Source of the DNA: Arthrobacter sp. zg-Y1110
GTDB taxonomy: Bacteria > Actinomycetota > Actinomycetes > Actinomycetales > Micrococcaceae
Assembly (NCBI RefSeq): GCF_025244865.1
Contig: NZ_CP104272.1
Span: 2,046,001 to 2,110,000 of the forward strand
DNA length: 64,000 bases
Reading direction: 5' to 3'
The notes beneath the pieces are model-generated. The model ran no database searches and had not been told where the DNA came from. It was given only the letters and a program-made list of their open reading frames with translations. The translations under genes and the position numbers were made by a program. Below are positions 18,714-28,182 of this stretch, piece by piece; within the stretch, counting starts at the first letter, position 1; every line of letters begins with the position of its first letter.

Positions 18714-19133
18714 CTAGTTCTCTTTTTTGTCGTCGCGGTTCAGGCGCTTGAGTGTTTCTTCAGGCGTCTCGTCCTGCACGGCGTCGTTGCGCTCGGAGGT
18801 GTCCTTGCCGAGCGTGAGGGACGAGGCGTCATCGGGGACCGCGGCGGCGTCATCGGCCGGTGCTTCTTCAGCGCGAACAGTGACGACCTTGGTCAGTGCC
18901 TGAAGGTGAACCGTGGCGGTGTTGCCGGGGGAAAGCTCCAGCACGGCCTTGTTTTCTTCCTGGTCCACGGAAACGATCCGGCCGAAGAGCCCGAACTGGG
19001 TCATAACTTCGGTGCCGGGAAGCATTTGGGCCCGCTGCTGGACAACCGTCTGCTGCGACTTCTTCTGCTTGCGGAACATGAGGATGACGAAGACCGCCAG
19101 CAGCAGAGGGATAAAGAGATCAGCGATAGACAC
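18714..19133 (-). CDS. yajC: Preprotein translocase subunit YajC
   Basis: About 139 residues. One N-terminal membrane helix (LFIPLLLAVFVILMF), a basic stretch RKQKKSQQ, then the YajC core MLPGTEVMTQFGLFGRIVS. The long acidic tail is typical of actinobacterial YajC. YajC associates with SecDF at the translocon. I chose GTG at 19133 (SIADLFIPLL follows); an upstream in-frame ATG would add about 16 Pro-rich residues and cannot be excluded. Confidence 0.9.
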   Translation of the reverse strand: MSIADLFIPLLLAVFVILMFRKQKKSQQTVVQQRAQMLPGTEVMTQFGLFGRIVSVDQEENKAVLELSPGNTATVHLQALTKVVTVRAEEAPADDAAAVPDDASSLTLGKDTSERNDAVQDETPEETLKRLNRDDKKEN

Positions 19134-19236
19134 GTGGAGAGTTCCGTTTCTGTTGGGGTAGGGCGGGGCTGGTCCGGACATGGTGCCGGGACCGTGCCCT
19201 AGGGCCAGTCTAAACGGAAAACGTGGGAGCGGACGG

Positions 19237-20331
19237 TTAAGTTTCCGGCCCGGTCTCCTCGGCGGGAGCGGATGAGGTGTTGGTGCCGGGGCCGGAAAAC
19301 ATGTTCTGCGGCATCGCGGCCGCCACGTTCTCGGGCATCTGGAGCCCCAGATGCTCCCACGCGGCCCGGGTCGCGATGCGGCCCCGCGGGGTCCGGCCGA
19401 GCAGGCCTTCACGGACGAGGTACGGTTCGGCCACCGTCTCCACAGTCTCCGGTTCCTCGCCGACGGCGATCGCCAGCGTGGAAAGGCCCACCGGTCCCCC
19501 GTTGAACTTGGTGATCAGTGCGGCCAGCACGGCGCGGTCCAACCGGTCGAGGCCGAGGACGTCCACCTCGTACATATCCAGCGCCGCTCCGGCCGAGCGG
19601 GCGTCGATCTGCTCGATGCCGTGCACCAGCGCCCAGTCCCGGACGCGGCGCAGCAGCCGGTTCGCGATACGCGGGGTGCCGCGCGAGCGTCCGGCAACCT
19701 CGGCAAATCCCGCGGAGTTGACCTTCATGTCCATCAGCATGGCCGAGCGGCGCAGCACCAGTTCCAGTTCATCCGTCGAGTAGAACTCCAAGTGGCCGGT
19801 GAATCCGAAACGGTCCCGCAGCGGACCGGGCAGCAGGCCGGCGCGGGTAGTGGCTCCCACCAGGGTGAACGGGGGCAGGTCCAGCGGAATGGCGGTGGCA
19901 CCGGCACCCTTGCCGACGATGATGTCGACGCGGAAATCCTCCATGGCCATGTAGAGCATTTCCTCGGCCGGCCGGGACATGCGGTGGATTTCGTCCAGGA
20001 ACAGCACCTCGCCCTCTGTCAGGGAAGACAGGATGGCTGCGAGGTCCCCGGCATGCTGGATGGCCGGCCCGGAACTGATCCGCAGCGGTGCGTTCATTTC
20101 CGCGGCAATGATCATGGACAGGGTGGTCTTGCCCAGGCCGGGCGGGCCGGACAGCAGCACGTGGTCGGCGCTGCGGCCGCGCAGCCGGGACGCTTCGAGT
20201 ACCAGCGACAGCTGTTCGCGGACGCGCTTCTGACCTACGAAGTCGTCCAGGTTCTTGGGCCGCAGGGCGGCTTCGATGGCTTTGTCGTCCGGATCGGGAC
20301 CGGGCGCGACGAGGGAGTCGGCGGTGGACAC
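19237..20331 (-). CDS. ruvB: Holliday junction branch-migration helicase RuvB
   Basis: 364-residue AAA+ ATPase that drives branch migration with RuvA. Walker [10 protein letters not shown] (about 62-70), Walker B and box LFLDEIHRM (about 111-118), sensor/arginine-finger region [18 protein letters not shown], and a C-terminal winged helix with [18 protein letters not shown]. The start is GTG, one base after the ruvA stop, so the genes are co-translated. Confidence 0.97.
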   Translation of the reverse strand: MSTADSLVAPGPDPDDKAIEAALRPKNLDDFVGQKRVREQLSLVLEASRLRGRSADHVLLSGPPGLGKTTLSMIIAAEMNAPLRISSGPAIQHAGDLAAILSSLTEGEVLFLDEIHRMSRPAEEMLYMAMEDFRVDIIVGKGAGATAIPLDLPPFTLVGATTRAGLLPGPLRDRFGFTGHLEFYSTDELELVLRRSAMLMDMKVNSAGFAEVAGRSRGTPRIANRLLRRVRDWALVHGIEQIDARSAGAALDMYEVDVLGLDRLDRAVLAALITKFNGGPVGLSTLAIAVGEEPETVETVAEPYLVREGLLGRTPRGRIATRAAWEHLGLQMPENVAAAMPQNMFSGPGTNTSSAPAEETGPET

Positions 20332-20332
20332 C

Positions 20333-20959
20333 TCAGCCGGCCTTTCGGCGCGAGGAGGCCCGGGCGCCGTCGGTCCCGAGGCGCCGCAGCGTCAGTTTCA
20401 GGATTTCCCCGACGTTGCCGGCGGCAGCGACGTCGGGATGCTCGGCGGCGGTGTCGTCCATGGCGGCAGTGGCGTCCTTTTCGGACCAGCCGAGACCGGT
20501 CATGGCCGCCAGGACCTGTTCCTGCCAGCGGGGTGCGGCCGGGTTTTCCACGGTGCCGTGCGGCACCAGCTTGTCGGCCAGCTCGAGGACAATGCGGCGG
20601 GCGCCCTTGGGGCCAATGCCGGAAACCTTGCTGAAGGCCTTGTCGTCCCCGGTGGATGCGGCCACCCGGATGGCTTCAGGAGTGTGGACGGCCAGGACCG
20701 CGAGGGCGATCCGCGGACCCACCCCGCTGACGCCGAGGAGGATTTCAAAGACCTCGCGCTGGTCCGCGTCGCTGAACCCATACAGGGTCATGGAGTCTTC
20801 GCGCACGATCATGGCGGTATGGACGCTGGCTTCACTTCCCTTGCGCAGCGAAGCCAGGGTCTGCGGGGTGGCCTGGACGAGCATCCCGAATCCTTGGACA
20901 TCAATGACGGCAGAGGTAAGGCCCACGTGCGAAACGACCCCGCGGAGGGAACTGATCAT
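20333..20959 (-). CDS. ruvA: Holliday junction DNA-binding protein RuvA
   Basis: 208 residues. N-terminal OB domain ([20 protein letters not shown]), two helix-hairpin-helix motifs ([17 protein letters not shown] and [20 protein letters not shown]), and a C-terminal domain that contacts RuvB. It binds four-way junctions as a tetramer. A gap of 73 bases separates it from ruvC and contains an SOS-box-like sequence, so ruvAB probably have their own promoter. Confidence 0.97.
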   Translation of the reverse strand: MISSLRGVVSHVGLTSAVIDVQGFGMLVQATPQTLASLRKGSEASVHTAMIVREDSMTLYGFSDADQREVFEILLGVSGVGPRIALAVLAVHTPEAIRVAASTGDDKAFSKVSGIGPKGARRIVLELADKLVPHGTVENPAAPRWQEQVLAAMTGLGWSEKDATAAMDDTAAEHPDVAAAGNVGEILKLTLRRLGTDGARASSRRKAG

Positions 20960-20980
20960 GAAGGAACTCCAGAGGCTGTA

Positions 20981-20996
20981 TAGAACATATCTACGA
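20981..20996 (-). promoter_or_regulatory. Degenerate LexA (SOS) box upstream of ruvA
   Basis: TAGAACATATCTACGA matches TCGAACATATGTTCGA at 13 of 16 positions and lies about 22 bases before the ruvA start. ruv genes are LexA-controlled in several bacteria. The mismatches weaken the call. Confidence 0.45.
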
Positions 20997-21032
20997 ATAC
21001 CCTACTTGCTGGCGCCCGCATTCCCCTGCTGT

Positions 21033-21632
21033 TCAGTAGCTTCCGCGTTTTGCCCGCGCTTCCGCTTCGGCCCACAGCCGCTGGGCCGGAGTTAACCCAC
21101 TAGCCGGTGCCGCGCCCCGCGAGGCGGAGCCGGCGGTGGGTCCGGGACCGGCGACGCCGCGGCGCCAGGCGTGGGTGATCGCCAGGGCAAGGGCGTCGGC
21201 GGCGTCGGCGGGCTTGGGCATCTCGTCCAGCCGCAGGATCTTGGTCACCATCTTGCCCACGGCGTCCTTGTTGGCCGAGCCGGAGCCGGTGACCGCCGCC
21301 TTGACCTCGGTAGGCGTGTGCAGGGCGACCGGGATGCCGCGCCGGGCGGCGGCGGCAATAACGACGCCGGAGGCCTGGGCGGTACCCATCACGGTGCTGA
21401 CATTGAGTTGGCTGAACACCCGTTCCACGGCCAGGACATCGGGCCGGTGGGTGTCCAGCCACAGATCGATGGCTTCGGAAATGACCAGCAACCGGGCGTC
21501 AAGCGCGGTGCCGGCCACTGTGCCGACAACTCCGACGGCCACGAGGGTGGCCCGGCGGTTTCCCTCGACCTCAACTACTCCAAGGCCGCAGCGGGTCAGG
21601 CCGGGGTCCACCCCCAGGACGCGTAAAGACAC
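21033..21632 (-). CDS. ruvC: Crossover junction endodeoxyribonuclease RuvC
   Basis: 199 residues; resolves Holliday junctions as a dimer with an RNase H fold. Opening [20 protein letters not shown] supplies the first catalytic Asp; [20 protein letters not shown] supplies the catalytic Glu; [14 protein letters not shown] supplies the last acidic pair. The GTG start follows the yebC stop after 9 bases. Confidence 0.96.
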   Translation of the reverse strand: MSLRVLGVDPGLTRCGLGVVEVEGNRRATLVAVGVVGTVAGTALDARLLVISEAIDLWLDTHRPDVLAVERVFSQLNVSTVMGTAQASGVVIAAAARRGIPVALHTPTEVKAAVTGSGSANKDAVGKMVTKILRLDEMPKPADAADALALAITHAWRRGVAGPGPTAGSASRGAAPASGLTPAQRLWAEAEARAKRGSY

Positions 21633-21641
21633 AGGTACGTC

Positions 21642-22400
21642 TTAGTCGTCTTCTTCAAGCTCGGCCATAACGGCGGCCGGGATATCAGCGTTGGAGTAAA
21701 CGTTCTGGACGTCGTCGAGGTCTTCCAGCGCATCCACGAGCTTGAGGAACTTGCGGGCAGCATCCGCATCCAGTTCAACATGCATGGACGGAACGAATTC
21801 GGCTTCATCGGTTTCGTACTCGATGCTCGCCTCTTCCAGCGCACCGACGACGGCACGGAGGTCCTGCGGCTCCGAGATGATCTCGAAGTTCTCGCCCGAT
21901 TCCTTCACTTCGTCCGCACCGGCGTCAAGGACGGCCATCAGCAGATCATCTTCGGTGAGGCCGTTCTTGGGCAGGTTCACTACGCCCTTGCGGGTGAACA
22001 TGTAGGCGACGGAACCGGGATCGCCCATATTGCCGCCGTTGCGGGTCACGGCAAGGCGGACCTCGGAGGCCGCACGGTTCTTGTTGTCCGTAAGGCACTC
22101 GATCAGGAGGGCGGAGCCCTGCGGTCCGTAGCCCTCGTACATGATCGTCTGGTAATCGACGGCCTCGCCGAGCAGGCCGGCGCCGCGCTTGACCGCACGG
22201 TTAATGTTGTCGATCGGCACCGACGTCTTCTTGGCTTTGGAAACGGCCAGTTCAAGGGCCGGGTTGCCTGCCATGTCGGCTCCGCCGGCGCGTGCTGCAA
22301 CTTCGATGTTCTTGATCAGCTTGGCGAAGGACTTGGCGCGCTTGGCATCAATTACGGCCTTCTTGTGCTTGGTGGTTGCCCATTTAGAGTGGCCCGACAT
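21642..22400 (-). CDS. YebC/PmpR-family transcriptional/translation factor
   Basis: 252 residues. The N-terminus [20 protein letters not shown] is the family signature; [18 protein letters not shown] marks the middle domain. Members bind DNA or help ribosomes through poly-proline stretches. It heads the minus-strand block that continues into ruvC. Confidence 0.94.
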   Translation of the reverse strand: MSGHSKWATTKHKKAVIDAKRAKSFAKLIKNIEVAARAGGADMAGNPALELAVSKAKKTSVPIDNINRAVKRGAGLLGEAVDYQTIMYEGYGPQGSALLIECLTDNKNRAASEVRLAVTRNGGNMGDPGSVAYMFTRKGVVNLPKNGLTEDDLLMAVLDAGADEVKESGENFEIISEPQDLRAVVGALEEASIEYETDEAEFVPSMHVELDADAARKFLKLVDALEDLDDVQNVYSNADIPAAVMAELEEDD

Positions 22401-22534
22401 GCTCTACGCTTCTCCTCTGATCGATAAAAAAGTCCGGCTGCTTGCCACCCGTCCAGGACCCCGGGGAACCCGGGCCGAACAGGGAGACCAGCTAAGCTTC
22501 CCGAACGCACTGCCACAATTCTAGCGACCGAATC

Positions 22535-22554
22535 CGTTTCCGGGGCCGGAAACG
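22535..22554. repeat. Inverted repeat in the yebC-murT gap
   Basis: CGTTTCCGG-GG-CCGGAAACG: 9-bp arms around two bases in the divergent gap between yebC and murT. It could be an operator or a small hairpin; nothing links it to a known factor. Confidence 0.4.
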
Positions 22555-22663
22555 CTTCCGCGCTCCGGGCCGGCGTCGAATACCGACGGATAAAACACCG
22601 CTGACCTGTCCCGATGCGTGCAGCCTCACGCCTTCGGAACGGTGCCGTATCAAGGGTGTGCGC

Positions 22664-22669
22664 TATATT
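22664..22669 (+). promoter_or_regulatory. -10 box of murT-gatD
   Basis: TATATT followed by eight bases and the ATG at 22678. The match to TATAAT is good and the short gap fits a leaderless message. Confidence 0.5.
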
Positions 22670-22677
22670 CAGTAACC

Positions 22678-23949
22678 ATGAGTTCTTTCTCCATCCTGGT
22701 CGGAAAACTGGTCCGCAGTGCCTCGAAACTGCGTGGCGGCGGCTCCGCCCTGCCCGGCCTGGTGGTGGAGAAAATCGATCCCGATTTCATTCGCCGCACC
22801 CTCGCTGACCTGCCGCTCGGCGTCGCCGTCGTCTCCGGAACCAACGGCAAGACGACCACTACCAAGATGGTGGTGGAGCTGCTCGAGAGCCAGGGGCTGA
22901 AGGTTTTCACGAACCGGACGGGCAGCAACTTCACCCGCGGCGTTGCGGCAGCCCTGCTGGGCGAAGTGAACCTGCGCGGGCACCTGGATGCGGACATCGC
23001 CGTCCTGGAACTGGACGAGGCGCACGCCGTGCACTTCGTGAAACTGATCCAGCCGCGCTACAGCCTGCTGCTGAATGTCCTGCGTGACCAGCTGGACCGG
23101 TTCGGCGAGATCGACAAGACCACCCGCCTGCTGGAATCCATTGCCCGCGCGACCACCGAGACGGTGGTCCTGAACCGCGAGGATCCCCGCGTGGCGGGCA
23201 TTGCCGATTCCCTGAACGGCCAGCGTGCCGTGTACTTCGGGCTCGATGCCTCGCTGCGCAGCACCTTCCCCAACGACGACGAGATGCGCGGCAGCCTTGC
23301 CGAAGCGCTGGCCGCAACCCAGGAGGCCGACGTCGTCCTTGAACGCGTGAGTGAGACGGACGCGGATTTCCTGGTCGACGGACAGGTCCGCACCTCGGGG
23401 CTGAAGCTGCGCGGCGTTTACAACATCTTCAATGCCGCCGCTGCCCTCGCCTTTGCGCGGACAATCAAGGGCAAGGACCTCGACTCCGACGCCTTGTTCG
23501 ATGCGCTTGCCAATGTGGAGCCTGCATTCGGGCGCGGCGAGTCCCTGACCGTCAACGGCCAGCCGCTGGAGCTGGTGCTGGTGAAGAATCCCAGCGGCTT
23601 CCGCCTGGGCCTGAAGTCCTTTGCCGCCCACGGCTATTCGACAATGATCGCCATTAATGACAACTACGCCGACGGCCGGGACATGTCCTGGCTGTGGGAC
23701 GTGGACTTCGAATCCCTGGCCGAGGGCGGTGTCGACGTCGTCAGCGGCGTGCGCGCCTACGACATGGCGTTGCGGCTGAAGTACGACGACGTGCCGGTGC
23801 GCACCATCGAACCGGACATCACGGACGGGCTGAAGCGTTTCATCAAGGACTCCCCCGGGGTTCCCATGCGGATCTTCTGCACGTACACGGCCATGCTGGC
23901 CGTACGCCGGGAACTCTCCAAGATCACGAAGGTAGAGGTGGTCTCATGA
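22678..23949 (+). CDS. murT: Lipid II isoglutaminyl synthase, MurT subunit
   Basis: 423-residue Mur-ligase-like subunit that, with GatD, amidates the D-Glu of lipid II in peptidoglycan synthesis. P-loop GTNGKTTTT at 54-62, LNVLRDQLDRFGEI, and the C-terminal DUF1727 domain with NPSGFRLGLKSF and INDNYADGRDMSWLWD; this Asp region completes the GatD catalytic triad in characterised pairs. Unusual: the middle domain lacks the four cysteines that hold a zinc ribbon in the staphylococcal and pneumococcal proteins; only one Cys occurs in the whole protein, near the C-terminus. It overlaps gatD by four bases (ATGA). Confidence 0.93.
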   Translation: MSSFSILVGKLVRSASKLRGGGSALPGLVVEKIDPDFIRRTLADLPLGVAVVSGTNGKTTTTKMVVELLESQGLKVFTNRTGSNFTRGVAAALLGEVNLRGHLDADIAVLELDEAHAVHFVKLIQPRYSLLLNVLRDQLDRFGEIDKTTRLLESIARATTETVVLNREDPRVAGIADSLNGQRAVYFGLDASLRSTFPNDDEMRGSLAEALAATQEADVVLERVSETDADFLVDGQVRTSGLKLRGVYNIFNAAAALAFARTIKGKDLDSDALFDALANVEPAFGRGESLTVNGQPLELVLVKNPSGFRLGLKSFAAHGYSTMIAINDNYADGRDMSWLWDVDFESLAEGGVDVVSGVRAYDMALRLKYDDVPVRTIEPDITDGLKRFIKDSPGVPMRIFCTYTAMLAVRRELSKITKVEVVS

Positions 23950-24692
23950 CCGAGGACCGCACAATCAAGATCCTGCAGCTGTACCCGCGGGAAATGAACA
24001 TTTACGGCGACTGGGGCAACGTCCTGGTGCTCAAGCAGCGCCTGAAGTGGTACGGCTACCAGCCGGTTGTCGAGGAGTACAACGCCGGGGACGAGTTCCC
24101 TGCCGACGTCGACATCGTTGTCGGCGGCGGCGGCCAGGACAGCGGACAGGTGGTGATCCAGCAGGATCTCCAGCAGTTGGCTCCCACCCTGCAGGGGCTT
24201 GCCGAGGACGGCCTGCCGATGCTGGTGATCTGCGGTTTGTACCAGTTGTTCGGACGGTTCTTCAAGACGCATGAGGGTGCGCTCATTCCGGGAATCGGCA
24301 TCCTGGACATGGAGACCCACGGCGGTGACGTGCGGTTGATCGGCAACGTTCTTTCCGTCAGCGAAGAGTTCGGCGAGATCCACGGCTATGAGAACCACAG
24401 CGGCCAGACCTTCCTCGGTCCGGGCGTGAAGCCGCTGGCGGAGATCCGCAAGGGTGAAGGCAACAACACCAAGGACAGCACCGAGGGTGCGCGGTACAAG
24501 AACGTGGTAGCCAGTTACCTGCACGGTTCCCTTCTTCCCAAGAATCCGGCAATTGCGGACTTCCTGATCGAGAAGGCAGCCACGCGGAAGTTCGGCAGCT
24601 TCTCCCCTGTTCCCCGTTCGGAACAGGACCTGGCTGACCTGTCGAAGCTCTCGGAAATGGCACGCCAGCACGCCGGGCAGCGGCCGCGCTAG
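23946..24692 (+). CDS. gatD: Lipid II isoglutaminyl synthase, glutamine amidotransferase subunit GatD
   Basis: 248 residues; class I glutaminase domain that supplies ammonia to MurT. Catalytic Cys96 in LVICGLYQLFGRFF and His193 in ASYLHGSLLPKNP. Opening ILQLYPREMNIYGDWGN and YENHSGQTFLG match the family. The ATG overlaps the murT stop, giving coupled translation. Confidence 0.94.
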   Translation: MTEDRTIKILQLYPREMNIYGDWGNVLVLKQRLKWYGYQPVVEEYNAGDEFPADVDIVVGGGGQDSGQVVIQQDLQQLAPTLQGLAEDGLPMLVICGLYQLFGRFFKTHEGALIPGIGILDMETHGGDVRLIGNVLSVSEEFGEIHGYENHSGQTFLGPGVKPLAEIRKGEGNNTKDSTEGARYKNVVASYLHGSLLPKNPAIADFLIEKAATRKFGSFSPVPRSEQDLADLSKLSEMARQHAGQRPR

Positions 24693-24734
24693 CCTCTCTT
24701 GCCTTGGCGGGCGTTGGGCGGCCTTCCGGTCCCG

Positions 24735-25913
24735 TCATGCAGGGAGACGTGCTGCGTCGTACCAGCGCAGAACCCGCAGTGCCCTGAGAGTGTTCCACCG
24801 GCTCGGCGTCCCATCGGGTTCTTCGAATCGAAAGTGGACCGCACCGGGGTGACTGTTCTCCAGCAGCCAACGTCCATCTGGCTGACGCCTGGCACGAACT
24901 TGTTCGATCGCCTCAACCAGCCGCGGATCGGCAGGGCCGCCGCGCAGAGCGAAATAGCTCGTTGCCTTGAGCAGGTCATAGTGCCAGCGGGGAGGGTAGG
25001 AGAACTGAAGCCATTGTGGGTTCACCACCTCGCCGGTGCGCAATGAGCGGAACAGGGTACGTCGAAGCAGATACTCCTCGCCGTAATGGCGAGCCCGGCG
25101 GACCTCATCGGATCCACCGGTGTGTCGTTCCCACCTGAGTAAGGCGTCAACCACGTCAAGAGTGCTGGCGAAAGAGCCCGGCGTCGAAGGCGTCTCTGCC
25201 CAGCAGTTCCAGCCACCGTCAGGCAGCTGGTCGGCCACGAGCCGCTGCACCACCGGGTCGACGTCGATGCCCAGGAAGGTGCCGATCAGGATAGTGCCGG
25301 CGTTGATGCAGCAGTCGACTTCGCCGGCGAAGAACGGCAACCCGTTGTACTCCCACCGGCAGTTGTGGACGACCAACTGTGCGGTCTCCCGTATCACCGC
25401 ACTGTCCGGCGGTACACCCAAGTGGCACAGGTCGAGCAGCACCGGGTAGGTAGCGGTCCATGGTTGCTCCGGTTCCTTTCCCGGCTGTTCTCCGGGCTGC
25501 TCATCTGGCTGCTCATCTGACTGCTCGCCTGGCGCTTCGGCCGGTTCCGCGTCGGGTTCCGCGTCGGGTGACGGGAACGGAGGCGGTGGCTCGCCGGCAG
25601 CCAGGGCCTGTGCGGTACTCTCGGCGAACGCCGCGGTGTCCGGGAAGCATGCCCCGTTTGCCCACTGTCCGTCAGGTGCCCGCAGCGCGAGCAGTCCAGC
25701 GCCCCATCCTTCGTGCTCCACCCGTGCCCGCTCAGCTGCCACCTCATCCTGCGGGGCGTCGAGGATGTCGCGTAACACCTGCCAGCGGATCGCTGGATCG
25801 CCTTGCAGCAGCCACTGCACGACCGGGTCGTCCTTGGCTGGCGGCGGCGTCCGGGGGACGTAGGCATCGTATTTCCTCTGCGGAGTTTCCACCGGGGCAT
25901 CGTATGCGGGCAT
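24735..25913 (-). CDS. Squalene-cyclase-like alpha/alpha-toroid protein, function unknown
   Basis: 392 residues with repeats seen in prenyltransferase/squalene-cyclase folds: LPDGGWNCW, RRQPDGRWLLENSHPG, ALRAPDGQWANGACF. The cyclase catalytic DxDD motif is absent (LDVVDAL at that type of position), so it is probably not a terpene cyclase. A low-complexity Glu/Pro/Gln linker (about residues 118-150) splits the repeats, encoded by short DNA repeats near 25490-25575. No signal peptide. ATG at 25913 has no obvious ribosome site. Neighbours give no hint of function. Confidence 0.65.
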   Translation of the reverse strand: MPAYDAPVETPQRKYDAYVPRTPPPAKDDPVVQWLLQGDPAIRWQVLRDILDAPQDEVAAERARVEHEGWGAGLLALRAPDGQWANGACFPDTAAFAESTAQALAAGEPPPPFPSPDAEPDAEPAEAPGEQSDEQPDEQPGEQPGKEPEQPWTATYPVLLDLCHLGVPPDSAVIRETAQLVVHNCRWEYNGLPFFAGEVDCCINAGTILIGTFLGIDVDPVVQRLVADQLPDGGWNCWAETPSTPGSFASTLDVVDALLRWERHTGGSDEVRRARHYGEEYLLRRTLFRSLRTGEVVNPQWLQFSYPPRWHYDLLKATSYFALRGGPADPRLVEAIEQVRARRQPDGRWLLENSHPGAVHFRFEEPDGTPSRWNTLRALRVLRWYDAARLPA

Positions 25914-25943
25914 GGTGATTGTGGGTAGAAGTGGTTGTGCCGG

Positions 25944-26258
25944 TCAGAACCCGGTGAAGGTTGAGCCCTTGTTTATCGTTGCCTGTTCGTTCGCTTCGCT
26001 GTGACGAATGACCAGGGAGATTGTGATGAGTACGGCGGAGAGCAACACGAAGGTAACCAGTAACAGCAAATAGATCAGCGATACCGCCACGGCAACAGGT
26101 ACTGTCTCCCAGACCGCGGAAAGCCTCATAGAGTTAAGACTGTCTGCTATACCGAAGTTCCTGTTGATAAACGGACCCAGGACGAGGAGGACGACCGCTG
26201 CAATACCGAACCTTGTGCCGAACCTCATCGTGGGCCGCGCCAGTGTTGCACCAGACAT
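25944..26258 (-). CDS. Small membrane protein, unknown function
   Basis: 104 residues, two hydrophobic segments (FGIAAVVLLVLGPFI and VAVAVSLIYLLLLVTFVLL extending into a third stretch). I chose ATG at 26258 because AGGAGTGAG lies directly upstream; the frame opens further to 26315. Thirty bases separate it from the downstream toroid protein gene on the same strand, so they may be co-transcribed. Not recognised. Confidence 0.6.
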   Translation of the reverse strand: MSGATLARPTMRFGTRFGIAAVVLLVLGPFINRNFGIADSLNSMRLSAVWETVPVAVAVSLIYLLLLVTFVLLSAVLITISLVIRHSEANEQATINKGSTFTGF

Positions 26259-26455
26259 CTCACTCCTAGGGTTCGGTGGGCGGGTTCGTCCTGCATCTGC
26301 TGTCTGAGTATGCACACCGTCTACGGCAGCATCAACACTGGGTTCGGATCGGAACCACCCGCCAGCCAGGCGTCCCGGTCAAGGATCGGCTACGGGACAT
26401 CCATAATCGACGGTGCAAACATGGCGCTGCGCAACCTGCCAACTAGCGCTGCGAC

Positions 26456-28174
26456 TCAGGTGCCCGGCAGCGGCGGCGCCGTGGATTGATAGGTGTATCC
26501 GGTCGGCGTGGTGATTTCGACCGCGTGCCGGCCGGGACTTCCAACACTCCTTGCCTGCCAGCCGGGTGCTTCCTTGGCTTGGTTGCAGGCTTCGCACAGG
26601 CCCTGCAGGTTTTCGGCCTTTGTACTCCCGCCGATGCGGTGCGGACGGATATGGTCGCGGTGCCGGATTGGGGCGTTGCACCACGGTGTCCGGCAGGTTT
26701 GGTCCCTCACGGAGATGAACCTCGCCAATAATCCAGGGACAAACCGCGCCTTGGAGTCCAGGCCAATGAGTTCACCTGAGGTCGGGGCCGTGTAGAGGCG
26801 CCGGAGCCAGAGGTCCGGCGACGCAGATGCTCGGCGACGGCTGGTCGGTTCTTCGTGTCCGGCTTTGTGTGACCGGTCCTTTCCGGTCTTTTCACCGCCG
26901 GGGCTGACGCTGTCGGCGGTATCCTCTCCGCCGCTGCAGCTTCCGGCATGGGCCTCACCGCCCTTGCGGCTTCCGCCCAATCCGCGACCAGCAATGCCGC
27001 TCGCGGCCAGACCACCACCAGCCTTGCCGTTCGCCGCTTTCCGCACCGCGTCGCGTGCCCACATGGCCGGCACCACGCCGTATCCGCTGAGGTAGGCCGG
27101 TTCGTTCGAACCCGCCAGCAGCGTACGGTCGGTCATAACAAGCTGGACCTCCAGCGGCACCCGGTCAGCGTGGGTAAGACCGGTGATTCTTTCAACCAGC
27201 GTGTCAGCCATGATCTGGCCCCGGCCGCGTTCATCGCCACGTGCCCGGAGGGAATCTGCTTCGCGGCTGAGGGCGGCAAAGACCGCGACCCCCTGGGCCA
27301 CCGGCAATAGGCCTGTCAGGTAGGTCATGGTGTCCGGGGCAGGCCGGCAGGAAACATAGCGGTCCGACTGGGCCTTGGCTGCACGCCGGACCAGCGCCTC
27401 TTGGTCGATCCGGTACGTTAGTTTCCGAATCCTGCCAATCAGACGCCCGTCTCCGAGCCCCTCGAGTCCGGCAACGTCTCCGGCTACCTCACGGTCCACC
27501 AAGCGACGGTCGGATACCGACAGGCATGCCGTCTCACGGACCAGAAGCGTGGCCCGCCATTCGTTGAGTCTGCCCTCGGACAGCGCCCGGAGTGTGCATG
27601 GCATTTCAAGTGCAAGCGCTTTGGAAAAGCCAAGAATCCGCCCGCCGCGTGCCGGCGATTCGCGCCGGGCGAGGGCAATTTGAGCAGCAATGCCTCTCCC
27701 CTGCTGCTCTTCGGGAATGCCGGAGCGTGCATGTGCTGCACGGACGGAGGCATCGAAGGCGGCGGCGACGCGAACCTGGGCTGCTGCAGCAGCGGCCTTG
27801 AGTTCTTCCAGGACGCGCAGCCGGCTTATGAGACCCGCGTCTGTATCGGAGGCGATCTCTTCCAGAGCGCGCCCGGAAGACAGCTCGGCGATCCACGCGG
27901 CGACCGGCGAGAATGGCGGTTCGTTGCCGCAATGCGCCTCCGCGACGGCTGCCGGACCAGGGCGCTCACGGCTGGACAGCGCTGGCGCGGCCGCCGGACC
28001 AGGGCGCTCACGGCTGGACAGCGCCGGCTCGGCCGCCGGACCAGGGCGCTCACGGCTGGACAGCGCCGGCTCGGCTGCCGGACCGTTGTTGCCACTGCGG
28101 TGCCCAGCGGCTGTACCGAAGCGGAGCTCAGCGCCCTCAACGGATGCTGGATAGTCCCGATTTGATTCGAACAT
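26456..28174 (-). CDS. DUF222 / HNH endonuclease-domain protein (13E12-like family)
   Basis: 572 residues. After an N-terminal tandem-repeat region (three copies of a 14-residue unit with SSRERPGP) comes the DUF222 domain (about 110-400), a charged Gly-rich linker, and a C-terminal HNH domain: VRDQTCRTPWCNAPIRHRDH, then HRIGGSTKAENLQGLCEACN with the paired cysteines. Such proteins are widespread multi-copy actinobacterial genes; nuclease activity is expected from HNH but unproven. ATG at 28174 lies inside an SOS box and seven bases after a -10 element, implying leaderless, LexA-controlled expression. Confidence 0.85.
   Translation of the reverse strand: MFESNRDYPASVEGAELRFGTAAGHRSGNNGPAAEPALSSRERPGPAAEPALSSRERPGPAAAPALSSRERPGPAAVAEAHCGNEPPFSPVAAWIAELSSGRALEEIASDTDAGLISRLRVLEELKAAAAAAQVRVAAAFDASVRAAHARSGIPEEQQGRGIAAQIALARRESPARGGRILGFSKALALEMPCTLRALSEGRLNEWRATLLVRETACLSVSDRRLVDREVAGDVAGLEGLGDGRLIGRIRKLTYRIDQEALVRRAAKAQSDRYVSCRPAPDTMTYLTGLLPVAQGVAVFAALSREADSLRARGDERGRGQIMADTLVERITGLTHADRVPLEVQLVMTDRTLLAGSNEPAYLSGYGVVPAMWARDAVRKAANGKAGGGLAASGIAGRGLGGSRKGGEAHAGSCSGGEDTADSVSPGGEKTGKDRSHKAGHEEPTSRRRASASPDLWLRRLYTAPTSGELIGLDSKARFVPGLLARFISVRDQTCRTPWCNAPIRHRDHIRPHRIGGSTKAENLQGLCEACNQAKEAPGWQARSVGSPGRHAVEITTPTGYTYQSTAPPLPGT
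27948..28073. repeat. Three tandem 42-bp repeats inside the DUF222/HNH gene
   Basis: Units at 27948-27989, 27990-28031 and 28032-28073, nearly identical, plus a partial fourth. In frame they encode a 14-residue unit (A-x-E/A-PALSSRERPGPA). The multiple of three keeps the frame open when the copy number changes. Confidence 0.9.
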
Positions 28175-28182
28175 GTGTTCGA
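28167..28182. promoter_or_regulatory. LexA (SOS) box on the start of the DUF222/HNH gene
   Basis: TCGAACATGTGTTCGA fits TCGAAC-N4-GTTCGA exactly. It covers the start codon at 28174-28172 and touches the -10 box, so LexA bound here would block initiation. Confidence 0.75.

Noticed and set aside
27948..28085. CRISPR-like tandem array
   Set aside because: The repeats are head-to-tail without spacers and lie in frame inside a coding gene.
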